Shown here: positions 6,901 to 15,339 of the stretch, piece after piece
How the letters are laid out: every line of letters begins with the position of its first letter
How positions within the stretch are numbered: position 1 is the stretch's first letter
Origin: Nonomuraea aridisoli
GTDB lineage: Bacteria > Actinomycetota > Actinomycetes > Streptosporangiales > Streptosporangiaceae
Reading direction: 5' to 3'
Assembly: GCF_003236395.1 (NCBI RefSeq)
Contig: NZ_POUD01000066.1
Span: 1 to 37,202 of the forward strand
Length of the DNA: 37,202 nucleotides
Notes under the pieces: generated by a model
What the model saw: only the letters and a program-made list of their open reading frames with translations
Databases searched by the model: none
What the model was told of the DNA's origin: nothing
Position numbers and translations under genes: made by a program

Positions 6901-8514
6901 GTGAGGCACACCGGTGCGCACGACCACATCCATGGTGACGGCGGCAACGGCCACCATCATCACGGCGACGCGCCCACGGTCTACTCCGCCTACGTTCCGG
7001 ACCACGACCACGCGCACGACGACGAGGCGCTGAGCCCGATCGAGGACAACCCGATCTGGCAGCAGGACAACGTCACGCTGCGCAGCGTGGGCATCGACAT
7101 CGGATCGTCCGGCACGCAGGTCCTCTTCTCCCGCCTGCACCTGCGGCGAATCGGCGAGGACCTGACGACCCGTTACATCGTGGTCCGCCGGCAGACGCTC
7201 TACCGTTCCCCCGTCTCGCTCACCCCCTACGCGAGCGCCGAGCACATTGACGCGGCGGCTCTGGGGTCGATCATCGACGAGGCCTACGACGCGGCGGACG
7301 TCCGCCCGTCCGACGTCGACACCGGGGTCGTGATCCTGACCGGCGAGGCGCTGCGCCGTCGCAACGCCGAGGCCATCGCGAACGTCCTGGCCGAGCGCGG
7401 GGGCGAGCTGGTCAACGCGACGGCGGGCCACAACATGGAGGCGATGCTCGCCGCCTACGGCTCAGGCGCGGCGAAGGCGTCGCACGACACCGGGCTGCGC
7501 ATCCTGAACATCGACATCGGCGGCGGGACGACGAAGCTCGCGGTGCTGGACCGCGGGCGGGTCGTGACGACGGCCGCGATCCACGTCGGCGGCCGGCTCC
7601 TGGTCGTCGACGACCATGACCGCATCGTCCGCCTGGATCCGGCCGGGCGTCGTCACGCAGCCCGGGCCGGCCACGCCTGGGAGCCCGGCGACGTCGCCCG
7701 CCCGGAGGAGCTGGAGAAGGTGGCGGAGACGATGGCGGAGGCGGTCGTCGCGGCGATCGTCGCCGATCCGCTCCCCGAGGACGTCGCTGGGCTGTACCTC
7801 ACCGAGCGGCTGGCGGAGACGGGGCCGATCGACGGGGTGATGTTCTCGGGCGGTGTCGCGGAGTACGTCTACGACCGGGAGAGCAGCACCTTCGGCGACC
7901 TCGGGCGGCCGCTCGGCCGGGCGTTGCGCCGCCGGATCGACTCCGGGGCCCTGCCGTTCCGGCTCCTGCCCCCTGGCGAGTGCATTCGCGCCACCGCGCT
8001 GGGCGCGTCGGAGTACAGCGTCCAGCTCAGCGGGAACACCGGCCACATCACCGACCCCGACGCGCTGCTCCCCCGCCGCAACCTGCAGGTGATACGGCCG
8101 CACTACGAGCTCGGGGAGACGATCGACGCGGCGGCGATCGCGACGGCGATCCGGCGTCACCTCATCGCCCTGGACGCCGGGCAGACCGGCGCCGACGTCG
8201 CCCTCGCCCTGTCCTGGAACGGCCTGCCGAGCTACGACCGGCTCATCTCCTTCGCGCGCGGCCTGCGCGACGGCCTCGCGGACCGGATCGCGCAGGGCCT
8301 GCCGGTGTACGTCATGCTCGACGGCGACGTGGCCATGACACTCGGCAGACTGCTGAGACAGGAGCTCGGGGTCACGGGCGACCTCCTGGTCATCGACGGT
8401 CTCAACCTGCGCGACTTCGACTACATCGACATCGGCCGGATTCGTTTCCCGTCGAACACCGTGCCGGTCACCATCAAGTCGCTCCTCTTCCACCAGGACC
8501 CCCGGCACGACTGA
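6901..8514 (+). CDS. EutA-like ethanolamine ammonia-lyase reactivating factor, His-rich N-terminus
   Basis: A 537-residue protein of the EutA family, ASKHA-fold ATPases that exchange damaged cobalamin in ethanolamine ammonia-lyase. ATPase-like segments are GIDIGSSGTQVLF near residue 65 and NIDIGGGTTKLAVL near 203; LVNATAGHNMEAML and VMFSGGVAEYVY are also family-like. It is some 70 residues longer than Escherichia coli EutA, mainly through an N-terminal extension with about eleven His in the first 40 residues (including HHHH), which looks metal-binding. GTG start after GAGGAG. No eutB, eutC or other recognisable B12-enzyme gene is in the window. It follows the bicupin gene by 45 bp and converges on fadR1 with an 8-bp gap. 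Confidence 0.85.
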   Translation: MRHTGAHDHIHGDGGNGHHHHGDAPTVYSAYVPDHDHAHDDEALSPIEDNPIWQQDNVTLRSVGIDIGSSGTQVLFSRLHLRRIGEDLTTRYIVVRRQTLYRSPVSLTPYASAEHIDAAALGSIIDEAYDAADVRPSDVDTGVVILTGEALRRRNAEAIANVLAERGGELVNATAGHNMEAMLAAYGSGAAKASHDTGLRILNIDIGGGTTKLAVLDRGRVVTTAAIHVGGRLLVVDDHDRIVRLDPAGRRHAARAGHAWEPGDVARPEELEKVAETMAEAVVAAIVADPLPEDVAGLYLTERLAETGPIDGVMFSGGVAEYVYDRESSTFGDLGRPLGRALRRRIDSGALPFRLLPPGECIRATALGASEYSVQLSGNTGHITDPDALLPRRNLQVIRPHYELGETIDAAAIATAIRRHLIALDAGQTGADVALALSWNGLPSYDRLISFARGLRDGLADRIAQGLPVYVMLDGDVAMTLGRLLRQELGVTGDLLVIDGLNLRDFDYIDIGRIRFPSNTVPVTIKSLLFHQDPRHD

Positions 8515-8522
8515 CGGGCTCG

Positions 8523-9299
8523 CTACTCCTCGCCGTCGTCCGGGTCCGCCGAGCTCGGGTCCGCCAGGCGATCGGCGGTGCGCTGCAGGTGGCGCCGCAT
8601 GATCGTCTGGGCGCGCTCGATGTCCCGCTGCTCGATCGCCTCGACCAGCTCGAAGTGTTCGTGCGCTCCCCGGGGACCCATCAACGGCGCGGCGACACGT
8701 GCCTGCTGGAGCGACATGAGCAGGGGGCCGTGGAAGGTCTGCACCAGCATCTCGATCGCCGGGTTGTGCGCGCAGGAGGCGACCCGCACGTGGAACGCCG
8801 CCGACATCGCCATGGTGTAGGAGCCGTTCTCCAGCTCGGTCAGGCTCTGCTCGACGAGGGCCCGCAGGTCCGCGATGTCCTTTTCGGTGGCGCGCTCCAC
8901 CACCAGCGGCAGGATGCCGAGCTCGAAGACCATGCGGGCCTCGGTGACGTCGCCGGCGGTCATCGGGGCCAGGGTGAGGAGCTCGGCCAGTCCCTTCCCG
9001 AGGCGTTCGCTGGACGGCTGGGTGACGAAGGCGCCGCCCCGGGCGCCGACGCGGATCTCCACCAGGCCGCTGGCCTCGAGCACCCGCAGAGCCTCACGGA
9101 CCGTCACCCTGCTGACCCCGAACCGCTCGCACAGGCTGCGCTCGCTGGGCAGCCGGTCACCGGGGACGAGCTTGCCCTCTCTGATCAGGAGCCGCACCTG
9201 CTCCACGATGACCTCGGAGATGCGGTCGACGCTCACCGGGCTGAACAGATCCCCCGTCCCCTTACCGCCCGGAGTCCCATCCGATGGGGCCACTGACAT
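8523..9299 (-). CDS. FadR-subfamily GntR transcriptional regulator (FadR1)
   Basis: A 258-residue regulator. The N-terminal winged helix (about residues 25-95) contains LPSERSLCERFGVSRVTVREALRV, and the C-terminal FCD effector domain has the typical FH...H and HEHFELVEAI metal/ligand-binding His residues. FadR-family proteins bind a carboxylic-acid effector and usually repress. It shares an almost identical recognition helix and most of its length with FadR2 (20188-20955), so both should read the same operator. The ATG is preceded by GGAGG. A TGGTCTTACCA palindrome lies in its own promoter region at 9349. It is divergent from the second decarboxylase-family gene. Confidence 0.92.
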   Translation of the reverse strand: MSVAPSDGTPGGKGTGDLFSPVSVDRISEVIVEQVRLLIREGKLVPGDRLPSERSLCERFGVSRVTVREALRVLEASGLVEIRVGARGGAFVTQPSSERLGKGLAELLTLAPMTAGDVTEARMVFELGILPLVVERATEKDIADLRALVEQSLTELENGSYTMAMSAAFHVRVASCAHNPAIEMLVQTFHGPLLMSLQQARVAAPLMGPRGAHEHFELVEAIEQRDIERAQTIMRRHLQRTADRLADPSSADPDDGEE

Positions 9300-9348
9300 A
9301 CCGACATCCCTCCACGACCTTGCTTACGGACCCCCATGCTACCAACAA

Positions 9349-9359
9349 TGGTCTTACCA
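9349..9359. promoter_or_regulatory. FadR-type operator, TGGTCTTACCA
   Basis: Palindrome TGGT-CTT-ACCA between the divergent fadR1 and the decarboxylase-family gene at 9513. On the reverse strand it reads CATATGGTAAGACCA, with TATGGT in the same position relative to the palindrome as at 5661, suggesting that it overlaps the fadR1 -10 and mediates autorepression. Confidence 0.6.
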
Positions 9360-9452
9360 TATGTTCGGCGCAGGGAACGTCGCATTGCTGGCGGCAACGT
9401 CCTGTCTACGTCTTTCCTGGTCACCTTGATGCGATATGCCGCATTCTATTGG

Positions 9453-9481
9453 GATAATGGTATGATAATTTGCTATTATCA
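9453..9481. promoter_or_regulatory. AT-rich promoter/operator before the second decarboxylase gene
   Basis: An unusually AT-rich island for this genome. It holds -10-like GATAAT (9453-9458) and TATGAT (9461-9466), a degenerate FadR-like site TGGTATGATAA (9458-9468), and a perfect inverted repeat TGATAAT-TTGCT-ATTATCA (9463-9481). The next start codon is at 9513. No convincing -35 box is seen. Confidence 0.45.
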
Positions 9482-9512
9482 GGGCGGCAGAAGTAGGCGA
9501 ACGGGAGAGAAC

Positions 9513-10460
9513 ATGCCCAGCATGCGGCTACGCACGGTGACCCGGACCCAGGGCAACAACCGCGCCCTCAAGGAGGGCAGGGTCACCCCCAAGGGGTTCG
9601 ACCTCGTCTTCGAGGAGGTCCCCGTGCTCGTCGACGGCTTCCGCCGGATGGTCCGGGGGCTCGAATTCGACGTCTGCGAGATGGCGATGACGACGTACCT
9701 GTGCGCCAAGGCGCATGGCGTCCCGTTCACCGCGCTGCCGATCTTCCTGGTGCGCGGGTTCCACCACGGCGCCATCGTGTGCGCACCGGAGGCCGGCGTC
9801 CGCGAGCCGAAGGATCTCGAGGGCCGGAAGGTCGGCGTCAACCGCGGCTACACCGTGACGACCGGCGTGTGGGCGCGCGGCGTCCTTCAGGACGAGTACG
9901 GCGTCGACCTCAGCGCGGTGATCTGGGCGCCCTCGGGAGACGAACACGTCGCCGAGTACCGCCCCCCGGCCAACGTCGAGCCCCTGCCGCCGGGAAGCGA
10001 CCTCGCCGGCCTGCTGGCCACGGGCGAACTCGCGGCCGCGGTCGGCGTCAACGCCGGCCCCCCTGATCTTCTGCCGCTGATCCCCGACGCGACGGAGGCC
10101 GGCTTCGCCTCGCTCCGCGACCGCGGTCACTACCCCGTCAACCATCTGGTGGTCGTGCGGGACGACCTGCTCGCGGCGCACCCCGGCCTGGCCACCGACG
10201 TGTTCGACGCCTTCGCCGAGGCCAAGAACCTGTACGTCGACGAGCTGCGCCGCGACGCGATCGAGGCGCCGACCCCGGCCGATCGTATGTACCGGCGCGT
10301 CATGGAGATCACCGGCGCGGACCCGCTGCCGTACGGCATAGCACCGAACCGCGTTGTCATCGACGAACTCATCGGGCACGCGACACGCCAGGGCATCCTC
10401 GACACGCGGCCCGAGGTGGAGTCGCTGTTCGCGGAGAGCACGGTGGACCTGTCGGCCTGA
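9513..10460 (+). CDS. 4,5-dihydroxyphthalate decarboxylase family protein, second copy
   Basis: A 315-residue paralogue of the protein at 3880-4872. Shared features are the missing signal peptide, the FDVCEMAMTTYL segment, GFHHGAIVCAPEAGVREPKDLEGRKVGV and the C-terminal HLVVVRDDLLAAHP block. The ATG at 9513 is chosen because GGGAGAG precedes it and family homology begins there; an upstream extension to 9336 would run through the promoter and operator. The pair are well diverged, suggesting different acids. It is followed 56 bp later by the RpiB-type gene and lies divergent from fadR1, whose operator motif is in the shared region. Confidence 0.8.
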   Translation: MPSMRLRTVTRTQGNNRALKEGRVTPKGFDLVFEEVPVLVDGFRRMVRGLEFDVCEMAMTTYLCAKAHGVPFTALPIFLVRGFHHGAIVCAPEAGVREPKDLEGRKVGVNRGYTVTTGVWARGVLQDEYGVDLSAVIWAPSGDEHVAEYRPPANVEPLPPGSDLAGLLATGELAAAVGVNAGPPDLLPLIPDATEAGFASLRDRGHYPVNHLVVVRDDLLAAHPGLATDVFDAFAEAKNLYVDELRRDAIEAPTPADRMYRRVMEITGADPLPYGIAPNRVVIDELIGHATRQGILDTRPEVESLFAESTVDLSA

Positions 10461-10516
10461 GCAGGCCGGCAGGAGCGACCCCCATGAACGCACAACCGAG
10501 CAGTGAGGGCAGGAGC

Positions 10517-10972
10517 ATGCGCATCGCCATCGCGGCGGATCACCACGGTCTCGCGCTGAAGGCGCGACTGATCGCCCGGCTCACCGCGCAGGGTCACGAG
10601 CTCGACGACCGCGGCGCGCACGCCGGCGGGGTGACGGTGGACTACCCGCCGCTCTGCGCGGACGTCTGCGGCCGGGTCGCCGACGGTCGTGCCGACCGCG
10701 CGATCGTGGTGGGCGGCAGCGGGATGGGCGAGCTGATCGCCTGCAACAAGATCCGCGGCATCCGTGCCGGGCTGTGTCATGACGTGTTCACCACGGAGAT
10801 CTCCCGCGCCCACAACGACGCCAACGTGATCGTCATCGGCGCCAAGGTCATCGGCCCGGAGACGGCCGAGGAGCTCGTGGACCTGTGGCTCAGCACCCCG
10901 TTCAAGGGCGGCCGCCACCAGGAGCGGCTGGACCAGATCGCCATGCTCGAGCGCGGGGACCCGCCGGCCTGA
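10517..10972 (+). CDS. RpiB/LacAB-family sugar-phosphate isomerase
   Basis: A 151-residue RpiB-type isomerase from this start (GGCAGGAG just upstream); an ATG at 10484 also has an AGGAG and would add 11 residues. Motifs are IAADHHG, VDYPPL, VVGGSGMGELIACNK and the AHNDAN segment. The Cys base of E. coli RpiB is replaced by Gly, while Glu72 in GMGE is kept, as in mycobacterial RpiB where Glu is the base. The family interconverts aldose and ketose phosphates (ribose-5-P, erythrulose-P, galactose-6-P). Its place after a decarboxylase-family gene in a FadR-controlled unit suggests a role outside the pentose phosphate pathway. The substrate is unknown. Confidence 0.85.
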   Translation: MRIAIAADHHGLALKARLIARLTAQGHELDDRGAHAGGVTVDYPPLCADVCGRVADGRADRAIVVGGSGMGELIACNKIRGIRAGLCHDVFTTEISRAHNDANVIVIGAKVIGPETAEELVDLWLSTPFKGGRHQERLDQIAMLERGDPPA

Positions 10973-10982
10973 CGGCGGGTCC
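10957..10982. terminator. hairpin between convergent genes
   Basis: Perfect 10-bp stem GGACCCGCCG / CGGCGGGTCC with a six-base loop, overlapping the stop of the RpiB gene and lying just before the end of the convergent MFS gene. There is no U-tract, as is common in high-GC actinomycetes. It could act in both directions. Confidence 0.6.
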
Positions 10983-10986
10983 GCTC

Positions 10987-12270
10987 TCAGGTTCCCGTGG
11001 TGGAACGCCGCCTGTCTCCGGGATCGTCGCCGGGCTCCGCCGCCTCCTCCTCGTCGGCCGCCACGATCCCGGTGTAGGACCGCACCACGCCGCCCCGCAG
11101 CCATGACCACCCGGCGACGACCATCGGGCCGAGCCCACCGATGGTGAGCGCCGCCACGGGCCCGATCACACCGGCGACCGCCCCGACGACGACGTCCCCG
11201 ATCGCCGGGCCGCCCCGCGAGGACATCTGGTAGAAGGCGGTGACCCGGCCCCGGATCTCGTCCGGGGTGTCGATCTGGACCGCGGCGTGCCGGATCGTGG
11301 TCGCCATGGCGTCGAAGGCGCCGAGGAGCAGGGCGGCGAGCACGGCCAGGAGGAAGACCGGCGAGTGCGCCAGGACGACGGCGGAGATGCCGTAGAGGAC
11401 CGTGGAGACCAGCAGGACCCGGCCCTGCCGCTGACTTCGCTGCACCGTACGGAAGACCGCGTAGGTCGCGATCAGCGCACCGGCGGACGGGGCGCCAGAC
11501 AGCACTCCGTATCCGGTCGCGCCGACGTGGAGCACGTCCAGCGCGAGCGCCGGCAACAGCACCCGGTAGGCGCTGAACACGGTCGCCGACAGGTCGAGCA
11601 GCATGAGGTTGTAGATGAGCGGCCGATGGGCGATGTACCTGGCCCCCTCGGCGATCGATCCCAGGATCGAGCGGCGCTCCGCGGCCGGCTCCAGCCTGGA
11701 GATCCGGAGCGTGGCGAGCACCCCGACCAGCACCGCGTAGGTCACCGCGTCGACGAGGTACATCAGTCCGGGCCCGGCCACGCTGATGAGCACGCCGGAC
11801 AGCAGCGGGCCCACCAGCACGGCCAGCTCCCGCGACGGGTTGAGCAGCGCGACCGCCTGCCCGATCTGGTTCTTCGGCACCAGAGCGGGGATCAGCGCCT
11901 GCCTGGCCGGCTGGTCGAAGGTCGCCGCGGCCGTGGTGAGCACCACGGAGAGCACGACGTGCCATGCCTCGGCCCGGCCGATCAGCGTCAGCCAGGACAG
12001 CGCGACGGCGACGAGCAGCGCGACGGCCTGCGCGGCCTGGAGCAGCCGGCGCCGGTCGAGGCGGTCGGCGAGCGCCCCGCCCAGCGGGCTGAGGACGAGC
12101 AGCGCGACCGCCTGCGCGGCGCCGACCAGCCCGGTGTAGGCGACCGAGCCGGTGAGCTGGTAGACCTGGTAGAAATTCGCCGCGACGGTGCCGCGGGTGC
12201 CGATCTGGGACAGCACGACCCCTGCCCAGTACAGCGCGAAGTCGCGGTTCCGCAGGATCGCGGGTGTCAC
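10987..12270 (-). CDS. MFS transporter (DHA3/EntS-like)
   Basis: A 427-residue major facilitator with about 12 hydrophobic helices. The MFS_3-type N-terminus RNRDFALYWAGVVLSQIGT and the loop 2-3 motif GGALADRLDRRR are visible. The GTG at 12270 is chosen because GGGAG sits 7-8 bases upstream; a GTG at 12300 has AGGA directly abutting it, which is too close. It may be read through from the ABC operon (77-bp gap, same strand). Members export siderophores, drugs or metabolites; here it could carry a substrate or product of the pathway. The direction of transport cannot be told from sequence. Confidence 0.85.
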   Translation of the reverse strand: MTPAILRNRDFALYWAGVVLSQIGTRGTVAANFYQVYQLTGSVAYTGLVGAAQAVALLVLSPLGGALADRLDRRRLLQAAQAVALLVAVALSWLTLIGRAEAWHVVLSVVLTTAAATFDQPARQALIPALVPKNQIGQAVALLNPSRELAVLVGPLLSGVLISVAGPGLMYLVDAVTYAVLVGVLATLRISRLEPAAERRSILGSIAEGARYIAHRPLIYNLMLLDLSATVFSAYRVLLPALALDVLHVGATGYGVLSGAPSAGALIATYAVFRTVQRSQRQGRVLLVSTVLYGISAVVLAHSPVFLLAVLAALLLGAFDAMATTIRHAAVQIDTPDEIRGRVTAFYQMSSRGGPAIGDVVVGAVAGVIGPVAALTIGGLGPMVVAGWSWLRGGVVRSYTGIVAADEEEAAEPGDDPGDRRRSTTGT

Positions 12271-12346
12271 GCGGTGTCTCCCACTTCTCTGATCACGCAC
12301 TCCTGTCCACGCCGAACGCCAGGCGATTCACCCGTCGGAGGTGCGG

Positions 12347-13498
12347 TCAGTCGACGGGCACGAGCACCAGCTTGGCGGGATCCATCCGCAGGTAGACCTC
12401 GGTCCCGGGCTCTATCGAGGTCGAGGGGTTCCCGCGGGTGCGCAGCTCGTGCTTGCCGACGCCCACCACGTGGTCGAGGCTGTCTCCGAGGTAGGCGCGG
12501 GTCAGGACCGTGCCCTTCCACTCGTTGGGCACCTCGCCCGCCCGGGAGGTGGTGCTGACCTCCACCGCCTCCGGCCGCACGGACACGATCACGTCGGTGC
12601 CCAGGGGAAGGGTCATGGCGGAGTCGAGCGCGAGCCGCCCGTCGATGGTGTTGACGGTGTATCGATCCCCGTCCTTCGCCACCACGTTGCCGGTCAGGAA
12701 GTTCGACGTACCGATGAACTCGGCGACGAACCTGCAGTTGGGGTTCTCGTAGATGTCGCGGGGACGGCCGAGCTGCACGACGCTGCCGTTGCGCATCACC
12801 GCGATCGCGTTGCTGAGGGCCAGGGCCTCGACCTGGTCGTGCGTCACGTACACCGAGGTGATCCCGAGCTCGCGCTGCACCCTCTTCAACTCGTACCGCA
12901 GCGATTCCCGCAGCTTGGCGTCGAGGTTGGACAGCGGTTCGTCGAGCAGCAGGAGCGGGGGCTCGATGACGAGCGCCCGGGCGAGGGCGAGCCGCTGCTG
13001 CTGGCCTCCGGACAGCTTGGTGGCCTGGCGCTCGGCCAGGTGGCCGAGCTCCATCGTCTCCAGCACGCGCATCACCCGCTCGGAGATCTCCTTGCGGCCC
13101 AGCCGTTCACCGCGCTTCCTCACCTGCAAGGGGAAGGCGACGTTGTCGAAGACCGACATGTGCGGCCAAATGGCATAGGACTGGAAGACCATGCCGAGCC
13201 CCCGCTCGTTCGCGGGGACGTTCACCTGCTTCTGCCCTTCATCGGCGGAGAAGAGCACGCGGTCGGCGACTTCGATGCTCCCGGAGTCGGGGCGCTCCAG
13301 CCCGGCGATAGAGCGCAGCGTGGTCGTCTTGCCGCACCCCGAGGGCCCCAGCAAGGTGAACAGCTGTCCGTTCTCGACGGTGAAACTGACGTCGTTGACC
13401 GCGAATACCCGGGCCTCCTGTGCCGAGGGCGTTTTCGAGTCGCGCCGGCGGCGGCGCTCTCCGTCGAAGGTCTTGACGAGGTTGTTGATGCGAAGCAT
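12347..13498 (-). CDS. ABC transporter ATP-binding protein (FbpC/PotA class)
   Basis: A 383-residue ATPase with Walker A GPSGCGKTT, Q-loop FQSYAIWP, signature LSGGQQQRLALARAL, Walker B LLLLDEP, D-loop SNLDAK and the switch His in YVTHD, followed by a C-terminal TOBE-like region (from about 270). The ATG at 13498 has a strong AGGAGG upstream. An insertion rich in Arg (ERRRRRDSKTPSAQEAR) lies between beta strands 1 and 2 near residues 14-30, longer than usual for the family. It is the last core gene of the reverse ABC operon and powers the permease at 13525. Confidence 0.93.
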   Translation of the reverse strand: MLRINNLVKTFDGERRRRRDSKTPSAQEARVFAVNDVSFTVENGQLFTLLGPSGCGKTTTLRSIAGLERPDSGSIEVADRVLFSADEGQKQVNVPANERGLGMVFQSYAIWPHMSVFDNVAFPLQVRKRGERLGRKEISERVMRVLETMELGHLAERQATKLSGGQQQRLALARALVIEPPLLLLDEPLSNLDAKLRESLRYELKRVQRELGITSVYVTHDQVEALALSNAIAVMRNGSVVQLGRPRDIYENPNCRFVAEFIGTSNFLTGNVVAKDGDRYTVNTIDGRLALDSAMTLPLGTDVIVSVRPEAVEVSTTSRAGEVPNEWKGTVLTRAYLGDSLDHVVGVGKHELRTRGNPSTSIEPGTEVYLRMDPAKLVLVPVD

Positions 13499-13524
13499 CT
13501 GTCCTCCTGATGAAAGCCCGTTGT

Positions 13525-15252
13525 TCAGTCCTGCCGGAGCCCGACTTTGGCGCCGAGCTTGTAGGCGATGACGACGAGCACGGCGAGGGTGAGCACCATG
13601 ACGACACCGAGTGCCGCCAGGACGGTGAACTGGCCGTTCTCGTATTGCTCGAAGATGAGGATGGAGAGGACCTCGTTGCCGGGGCTGTAGAGCAGGATCG
13701 AGCTGGACAGTTCGCGGAACGAGACGACGAGGATGTAGATCCACCCGGCCAGGAGGCCGGGCGAGAGGAGCGGCAGGAGCACCCTGCGGAACGTCTGCCA
13801 CCAGCTCGCGCCGCTGACCTGGGCCGACTCCTCCAGCTCGGCCGAGATCTGGTGCATCGACGTGACCGCGTAGCGCATGCCGTACGGCATGTAGCGGGTG
13901 CAGTAGGCGATCAGCAGGATGAAGATCGTGCCGTAGATCGGGATGGGGCTGCGCAGGTACACGAAGGAGAGCGCGAGACCGAGCACCAGGCCGGGGATGA
14001 CGAGCGGGACGAACGAGAGATGGTCCACGAGCTGCCGGCCGGGGATGCGCGAGCGCACGACGATCCAGGCGCCGACGGCCATCAGGATCATGACGAGCGT
14101 CGCCGACCCGAGGCCGAGCACGAGGGAGTTCTTCAGCGCCGTCATCGCGTCGGACATGTCGAAGAGCTGGCGGTAGTTGTCGAAGGTCATCGACGCGAAG
14201 GCCTCGCCCGACGGCGCCTGGTAGAACTTCAGCAGCGACGTGTAGAGCAGCACGAGCAGCGGCCCTACGACGGTGAAGAAGAAGTACAGCACGATGACGG
14301 CCCCCATGACCGGCCGCCACTTGCCGAGCTCCATCGGGCGAGGACGGAACCCCTTGCCGGTCACGGTCTGGTAGGTCTTGCCCGATCTGCCGACGAGGTT
14401 GGAGATCGCCACGCCGATCAACGCGAACACCAGCAGGCCCACCGCCAGCGCGCCGGCCGCGGCGAGGTCCGGCGGGTAGGAGCGCAGCACGAAGTAGATG
14501 CGGCTGGTGAAGACGTAGATGCCGTTCTGCAGGCCGAGCAGGGCGGGGACCTCGAAGCTCTCCAGGCTGCGCACGACCATGACGAGCACGGCGGCGACGA
14601 TCGCCGGGCGCGTCAGCGGCACGGTGACCCTGCGGAAGACCTGCCACCTGCTGGCCCCGGACATCAGGGCCGACTCCTCCAGCGAGGGGTCCATCGACCG
14701 GAAGGCGGCGACCATGAGGAGGAACACGATGGGAGAAAGGTGCAGGCCCTCGACCCAGACCATCCCCCACACGGTGAAGATGTCGAAGAACGCCGGGCCG
14801 AAGATCGGTTCGATCAGCTTGTTGAGCAGGCCGATGTCCGGGCTCGCCAGGAAGATCCACGCGATCGTGTACAGAATTCCCGGAATGATCAAGGGAATGA
14901 TCGACGCCGCGAAGAAGAGCCCCTTGAACGGCACATCCGTCCGCACGTTGAGGTACGCGAGCGCGGTGCCGACGCACAGCGACAGCACGGCCGCTCCCAC
15001 CGCGAACCACAGTGAGTTCCCGATCATGTCGCCGACGCGCGGGTCACCGTAGGCACGGGCGAAGCCGCCGAGGGTGAAGCCGTTGGCGTCGAAGAACGTG
15101 CCCCAGATCAAGTAATAAAGGGGCACGAGCGCGAGATAGCCGATCAAGCCGGCGACCACGACGATGATCGCTATTTTCGGGGTCAACAACCGGCGCAGCC
15201 ATCCGAGCGTGGCTCCCCTGCGGGCAGAGACGGCGGGAGATGCCGTGGTCAT
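13525..15252 (-). CDS. ABC transporter permease, fused two-domain (FbpB/ThiP class)
   Basis: A 575-residue permease of two similar halves of about six helices each, the arrangement of iron(III)-type importers. Both cytoplasmic EAA loops are recognisable: EESALMSGASRWQVFRRV in the first half and EESAQVSGASWWQTFRRV in the second. ATG after AGAGGTGAGG. It is separated from the upstream binding-protein gene by 87 bp carrying a strong hairpin, and from the ATPase by 26 bp. Relatives import Fe3+, thiamine, 2-aminoethylphosphonate or sugar phosphates; the cargo here is likely the acid degraded by the neighbouring genes, by inference only. Confidence 0.92.
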   Translation of the reverse strand: MTTASPAVSARRGATLGWLRRLLTPKIAIIVVVAGLIGYLALVPLYYLIWGTFFDANGFTLGGFARAYGDPRVGDMIGNSLWFAVGAAVLSLCVGTALAYLNVRTDVPFKGLFFAASIIPLIIPGILYTIAWIFLASPDIGLLNKLIEPIFGPAFFDIFTVWGMVWVEGLHLSPIVFLLMVAAFRSMDPSLEESALMSGASRWQVFRRVTVPLTRPAIVAAVLVMVVRSLESFEVPALLGLQNGIYVFTSRIYFVLRSYPPDLAAAGALAVGLLVFALIGVAISNLVGRSGKTYQTVTGKGFRPRPMELGKWRPVMGAVIVLYFFFTVVGPLLVLLYTSLLKFYQAPSGEAFASMTFDNYRQLFDMSDAMTALKNSLVLGLGSATLVMILMAVGAWIVVRSRIPGRQLVDHLSFVPLVIPGLVLGLALSFVYLRSPIPIYGTIFILLIAYCTRYMPYGMRYAVTSMHQISAELEESAQVSGASWWQTFRRVLLPLLSPGLLAGWIYILVVSFRELSSSILLYSPGNEVLSILIFEQYENGQFTVLAALGVVMVLTLAVLVVIAYKLGAKVGLRQD

Positions 15253-15291
15253 GCCCTCACCTCTTTCTGAACCAGTCTGCGATGATCACGG

Positions 15292-15329
15292 GCGCGGCGG
15301 CACCACCGGTGGTGCCGGTGCCGCCGCGC
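15292..15329 (-). terminator. intercistronic hairpin between binding protein and permease
   Basis: A perfect 13-bp stem (15292-15304 with 15317-15329) encloses a 12-base loop; a competing 18-bp palindrome lies at 15299-15316. Placed between the binding-protein stop and the permease start, it probably attenuates transcription or protects the 3' end, giving more binding protein than permease. Confidence 0.5.
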
Positions 15330-15339
15330 GATCGGTGAC

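Noticed and set aside
10130..12300. Long reverse frame of about 600 codons spanning the RpiB gene and MFS gene
   Set aside because: It crosses two well-supported genes in other frames, is rich in Arg/Gly/Ala repeats typical of high-GC shadow frames, and matches no family.
12347..15010. Reading the ATPase as an 887-residue fusion extending through the permease region
   Set aside because: The extra N-terminal part is out of frame with the real permease; the ATPase has its own AGGAGG and ATG at 13498.
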